Shown in pieces: positions 56,645-59,825 of a stretch of DNA of 59,825 nt (positions are counted from its first letter, which is position 1; every line of letters starts with the position of its first letter). The notes under the pieces were generated by a model. That model worked only from the letters and a program-made list of their open reading frames with translations, did no database searches and was not told the DNA's origin. The position numbers were made by a program, and so were the translations under genes. The DNA comes from Rhodobacter sp. (GTDB lineage: Bacteria; Pseudomonadota; Alphaproteobacteria; Rhodobacterales; Rhodobacteraceae). Location: the NCBI GenBank assembly GCA_020250445.1, contig JADCEF010000063.1, positions 1 to 59,825 of the forward strand. The letters run 5' to 3'.

Positions 56645-57448
56645 TCACCCGGCGTTCAGCACCTGCAGCGCCGCGGCGTGAATCTCGCGGTTTGCGGCGG
56701 CCAGCACCTGTCCGCCGTCATGCGCAGGGCCGCCCTGCCAGTCTGTCACGATGCCGCCCGCGGCCTCGATCACGGCAATCGGCGCCATCAGGTCATAGGT
56801 CTGCAATCCCGCCTCGACCACCAGATCGATCTGGCCCGCCGCGATCAGCGCATAGGCGTAGCAATCCATGCCATAGCGCGTCAGCCGGACCCGGGGCACC
56901 AGGCGGCGGAATGCGGCCCCTTCCTCGGGCGTGCCGACTTCGGGGAAGGTCGTGAACAGGATGCTATCGCCCAGGGCGCGGGCCGGACGGCAGCGCAGAT
57001 CGAACCGCCCCATCGGCCCGGTGACCTCGGCCCGGCCAAGACCCCCTTCAAAGCGCTCGCCGATGAAGGGCTGGTCGATGATCCCATAGATCGGACCGGT
57101 CTGATCGGCGACGGCAATCAGAACGCCCCAGGTTGGTGTGCCCGACAGGTAGCCGCGCGTCCCGTCGATCGGGTCAAGCACCCAGGTCAGGCCCGACGTG
57201 CCTTCGATGGTGCCGCGTTCTTCGCCCAGAACCCCGTCACGCGGGCGGCGGCGGGCCAGAACCCCGCGCATAAGGTCTTCGGCCAGACGATCCGCCACGG
57301 TGACCGGATCGAAGCCGCCATCGGTCTTGGATTCGGCCAGCAGCCCGGCGGACCGGAAATGGCCCAGCGTCGCCACACGGGCGACATCGGCAAGCTCTGC
57401 GGCCGTTGCGATGATATCCGCCGTTTCGGCATCGGTCAGATCGGTCAT
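56645..57448 (-). CDS. hisN: Inositol-monophosphatase-family phosphatase, histidinol-phosphatase type
   Basis: A 267-residue Mg-dependent phosphatase. The metal sites are EERG (about 76-79), WVLDPIDGTRGYLSG (about 90-104) and TYDLMAPIAVIEAAGG. The motif DPIDGTRGYLSG and the length fit the HisN group, which dephosphorylates histidinol phosphate in histidine synthesis, but related enzymes act on inositol phosphate or 3'-phosphoadenosine phosphate. It lies 24 bases upstream of the broken amidohydrolase on the same strand. Confidence 0.85.
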   Translation of the reverse strand: MTDLTDAETADIIATAAELADVARVATLGHFRSAGLLAESKTDGGFDPVTVADRLAEDLMRGVLARRRPRDGVLGEERGTIEGTSGLTWVLDPIDGTRGYLSGTPTWGVLIAVADQTGPIYGIIDQPFIGERFEGGLGRAEVTGPMGRFDLRCRPARALGDSILFTTFPEVGTPEEGAAFRRLVPRVRLTRYGMDCYAYALIAAGQIDLVVEAGLQTYDLMAPIAVIEAAGGIVTDWQGGPAHDGGQVLAAANREIHAAALQVLNAG

Positions 57449-57520
57449 GGCTTTCCCCTGCGTGGCCTTTCCCGCCGCTATCGGCTGCGGCGGGAACGGT
57501 CAAGCGGGGTGTCTTCCGGA

Positions 57521-57886
57521 TCAGGCAGCCGCGTCGCTGAGAGCACGGGCCAGGTCGAAAAGGCGGCGGCGCTGCGCCTCGGGAATGGCGTAATAGGAAC
57601 GGACCAGATCCATGGCCTCCTTGTCGCCCATGATGTCGCCTTCACCGGCGCGAACGGCACCGCGCGCCTCGTCAAGTCCTTCGAAGAAGAAGTTGATTCC
57701 GACACCAAGCGCATCGGCAATTTCCCACAGCCGCGACGCGCTGACCCGGTTCATTCCGGTTTCGTACTTTTGGATCTGCTGGAACTTGATGCCGACCTTG
57801 CCGGCCAACTGCTGCTGGGTCATGCCGATCATCCACCGGCGATGACGAATGCGCTTGCCCACATGGGCGTCTACTGGATGTTTCAT
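57521..57886 (-). CDS. XRE-family helix-turn-helix regulator
   Basis: A 121-residue protein. The HTH (about 8-65) has GKRIRHRRWMIGMTQQQLAG and KFQQIQKYETGMNRVSASRL. A short C-terminal helical domain ends ALSDAAA. This is the common alphaproteobacterial small XRE type. ATG 57886 follows GCGGAGC. It is divergent from the quinone oxidoreductase, with TTGCA repeats in between. Confidence 0.9.
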   Translation of the reverse strand: MKHPVDAHVGKRIRHRRWMIGMTQQQLAGKVGIKFQQIQKYETGMNRVSASRLWEIADALGVGINFFFEGLDEARGAVRAGEGDIMGDKEAMDLVRSYYAIPEAQRRRLFDLARALSDAAA

Positions 57887-58214
57887 ACTTTGCTCCGCTT
57901 GAAGGGGTATACCCCTGCGCTTGTACAAGCAATTTTCGTGCCAAATTCCCCATACCGCGCAGTTGCCGCAAGGAAATGCTGCCGAATGAAAGAACCTGTC
58001 TTTTAAGATATGTCTGATAATGCACCCGCAAGGACTGTCGGCCTGATCGCGCTCTGCGTTTCTGAATCCCCCACGACTCACGTCAGGGTAATGTTGCATA
58101 TTGCATACCATTTTGCAACAACATGGCATTATGCTTTGCTTTTCGCAAAGCAATTGTGCCTCGATCTCTGCAGGGGGCGGCATTAGGATTGCAACCGTCT
58201 GCCAGGGAGTGCAC
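57887..58214. promoter_or_regulatory. Divergent regulatory region with TTGCA repeats and a stem-loop
   Basis: TTGCA occurs at 58094-58098, 58101-58105 and 58113-58117. TGCTTTGC (58132-58139) and GCAAAGCA (58145-58152) form a perfect 8-bp stem with a five-base loop. The region is AT-rich for this genome. The repeats are possible binding sites for the XRE regulator or another factor. Confidence 0.45.
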
Positions 58215-59177
58215 ATGAGGGCGCTACAGATCAGCACGTTCGGACTTCCCCCCGATCTGCGGACAGTTCCCGTTCCGGACCCGGGGCCAGGCGAGGTTCT
58301 GCTGCGCACGGCGGCGTGCGGGCTGAATTTTGCTGATCTTCTCATGTCCGGCGGAAGCTATCAGGATACGCCGCCCCTGCCGTTCACGCTTGGCATGGAA
58401 GTTGCCGGAACGGTGGAGGCCTGCGGCCCCGCGGTCACCGGATTTGTGCCGGGTGCAAGAGTTGCCGCCGTGCCGGGCAGTGGCGGGCTTGCTGATTTTG
58501 TGGCTGTCCCGGCAGCGCGCTGCGTGGCGATTCCCGATGGCATGAGCTTCGTGCAGGCCGCTTCTTTCCAGATCGCCTACGGCACGTCGCATCTGGCGCT
58601 GGATCACCGCGCCCGCCTGCAGCCGGGCGAGACGCTGCTGGTCCTGGGGGCCGCCGGCGGGGTGGGGCTGACGGCGGTGGAGATCGGCAAGCACATGGGG
58701 GCCAGGGTGATCGCCTCTGCACGCGGCCAGGCCCGCCTGGCGGTCGCGCAGCGGGCTGGGGCGGATGTTCTGATTGACAGCGACACAGCCGATCTGCGCG
58801 ACAGGCTTCGCGCCGAAGGGGGCGTGGACGTGGTCTTTGACACGGTCGGCGGCCCCGCCTTTCTGCAGGCTTTGCGCGCGACCCGGCCCGAAGGCCGCCT
58901 GCTGTGCGTCGGCTTCGCGGGCGGCGATGTTCCGCAGATTCCTGCGAATCTGTTGCTGGTGAAGAACCTTTCGGTGATTGGCCTGTACTGGGGCGGCTAC
59001 CTTGCCTTCCGCCCCGAGGTGCTGACGGCCAGCATGTCCAGGCTGTTCGGCTGGTTCGGGGACGGCATCCTGCGGCCCCACATCAGCCACGTTCTGCCCC
59101 TTGACCGCGCGGCAAAGGGGCTTGATCTGCTGCGCGGACGCAAGGCGACCGGCAAGGTGGTTGTTACATTGCCCTGA
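58215..59177 (+). CDS. NADPH:quinone oxidoreductase (zeta-crystallin type)
   Basis: A 320-residue medium-chain dehydrogenase/reductase without zinc ligands. The N-terminal domain has CGLNFADLLMSGG and PFTLGMEVAGTV; the cofactor loop is LGAAGGVGLTAVEIGKHMGA (about 138-157); VVFDTVGG follows. It is likely a cytosolic quinone or enone reductase. ATG 58215 follows CAGGGAG. The frame is open upstream but the extra part is not similar. Confidence 0.9.
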   Translation: MRALQISTFGLPPDLRTVPVPDPGPGEVLLRTAACGLNFADLLMSGGSYQDTPPLPFTLGMEVAGTVEACGPAVTGFVPGARVAAVPGSGGLADFVAVPAARCVAIPDGMSFVQAASFQIAYGTSHLALDHRARLQPGETLLVLGAAGGVGLTAVEIGKHMGARVIASARGQARLAVAQRAGADVLIDSDTADLRDRLRAEGGVDVVFDTVGGPAFLQALRATRPEGRLLCVGFAGGDVPQIPANLLLVKNLSVIGLYWGGYLAFRPEVLTASMSRLFGWFGDGILRPHISHVLPLDRAAKGLDLLRGRKATGKVVVTLP

Positions 59178-59450
59178 CGATCTGCGGCACCGGCGGTTAT
59201 AGGCCAGCAGGATCAGCGCCGCCCTGCCCGCATCCAAAGGCGGCCGGGAACCCGGGCATCCCGGGGACAGACCGGGGCACCCCGGTGCCCAAGGCCCTGT
59301 GCGAACCTGGTCTGACCATATGATCGGGCGCAAGATCGGCCCGTGCCCGCAGGGCTGCGCCCGGCTCGGCAAGGTGATGAAACCGCACTCCGGCCTCAGG
59401 GGCGGCCGGGAAACCCGTCCCGATCCGGGAAGGGAATTGTCCCTTTGGGC
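59178..59450. other. Intergenic stretch, no gene supported
   Basis: GC-rich with several short self-complementary runs (for example around CCCGGGCATCCCGGGG). No gene is supported. It leads into the repeat pair. Confidence 0.4.
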
Positions 59451-59589
59451 GGGGGAAACGCATCGCGTTTCCCCCGCCCGCGCGGGACTGTGCCCTGTAG
59501 ACCGGCAGGTACGGGAAAGACAGAGGCCAGCGCCCGACCCGGCGGGGGCGAAGCGCCCGCAAGGGGCGGGGCGGGCGCTGGCCGGGGGC
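59451..59589 (+). repeat. GC-rich hairpin repeat, copy A
   Basis: About 139 bases that recur 236 bases downstream. Shared blocks are GAAACGCA-CGCGTTTCC (a stem), CCTGTAGACCGGCAGGT, CAGAGGCCAGCGCCCGACCC and GGGGCGGGGCGGGCGCTGGC. A stem GGGGGCTTTAGCCCCC follows at 59584-59599. No ORF. Confidence 0.75.
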
Positions 59590-59689
59590 TTTAGCCCCCG
59601 GCCGGTCCTGATCCCGCGCAGCACTGTGGCAGGGGCGATGGCCCCTGCCATTGAAGCGGTGAAAGTGCTGTCGCCCGTCCGGGCGAGAC

Positions 59690-59825
59690 CAGGAAACGCA
59701 CCGCGTTTCCTCGCCCGCGTGGGGCGTACCCTGTAGACCGGCAGGTCGAGGAGACACAGAGGCCAGCGCCCGACCCGGCGGGCGGGAAGCGCCCGCCGGG
59801 GGCGGGGCGGGCGCTGGCCGGGGGC
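59690..59825 (+). repeat. GC-rich hairpin repeat, copy B, cut by the window end
   Basis: Second direct copy of the block at 59451-59589, same order and strand. CTGTAGACCGGCAGG lies at 59731 against 59495 in copy A. Small differences (for example CGGGCGGGAAGCGCCCG against CGGGGGCGAAGCGCCCG) keep the stems intact, so structure seems to be conserved. Confidence 0.75.

Noticed and set aside
56252-58006. 584-codon plus-strand open frame across the amidohydrolase, hisN and XRE genes
   Set aside because: It covers three well-recognised minus-strand genes and has low-complexity composition.
59451-59825. Right-edge repeats as a CRISPR array
   Set aside because: Units are about 140 bases and built of hairpins, without regular short repeats and unique spacers, and no cas genes are present.

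Overview
The window is a high-GC alphaproteobacterial chromosome segment, most likely from a Rhodobacteraceae genus (Rhodobacter/Paracoccus/Gemmobacter-like). The evidence is the FYDLN-acid protein, the compact mraZ-rsmH-ftsL-ftsI-murE-murF-mraY run, a DUF1127 gene followed by CCTCCTCCC stem-loops, and several typical alphaproteobacterial ABC sugar importers. All calls come from reading the sequence; no database search was run.

Layout. 1-2.7 kb: the start of an IS630-type transposase, tRNA-Ala(GGC), a FYDLN-acid protein, a YgjP-type metalloprotease and a decayed IS481-type transposase. 2.7-4.9 kb: slyX and three LuxR-type autoinducer-domain genes, one without a DNA-binding domain and with no synthase in view. 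5.3-15.1 kb: housekeeping genes (carB, an amino acid permease, pabB, a pabC-like gene, aspS) with a Phd/PIN toxin-antitoxin pair. 15.2-16.5 kb: scrap DNA holding a cut MT-A70 methyltransferase and an IS5-type remnant.

16.6-24.4 kb is a sugar or polyol catabolic locus. One strand carries an ABC importer, a short-chain dehydrogenase and a split DhaK/DhaL kinase; the other carries an RpiB-type isomerase and a SorC-type regulator. The enzyme set fits a tetritol route (threitol to erythrulose to erythrulose-4-P to erythrose-4-P). 24.8-33.5 kb is a second and stranger catabolic cluster: SMP-30 lactonase, GntR/FCD regulator, enolase-superfamily acid-sugar dehydratase, a three-gene ABC importer with a single-domain ATPase, an SDR, a MocD-like membrane di-iron oxygenase, a diverged PanB-like TIM-barrel enzyme and a MocE-like Rieske ferredoxin. 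I know of no described pathway with exactly this set, and it is the best candidate here for an undescribed system.

33.6-35.8 kb has a YheO/DauR-type regulator, an aminotransferase and a broken ornithine-cyclodeaminase gene. 36.3-38.7 kb is ycjX-ycjF. 39.3-51.2 kb is the division and cell-wall (dcw) cluster on the minus strand, with a desaturase, an SDR and an unknown ORF between mraY and murD, and with IS debris and ycjX where ftsW, murG and murC would be expected. Its leader contains a strong stem-loop just before mraZ and an AT-rich segment, matching the position of the Rhodobacter sRNA UpsM. After mrp, a DUF1127 gene is followed by stem-loops that show CCTCCTCCC in their loops, as in the CcsR (cuckoo RNA) family. 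53.9-59.2 kb has a LysR/SDR pair next to a truncated amidohydrolase, hisN, an XRE regulator and a quinone oxidoreductase. The right edge holds two direct copies of a GC-rich hairpin repeat, a relative of which lies near 36.1 kb in inverted orientation.
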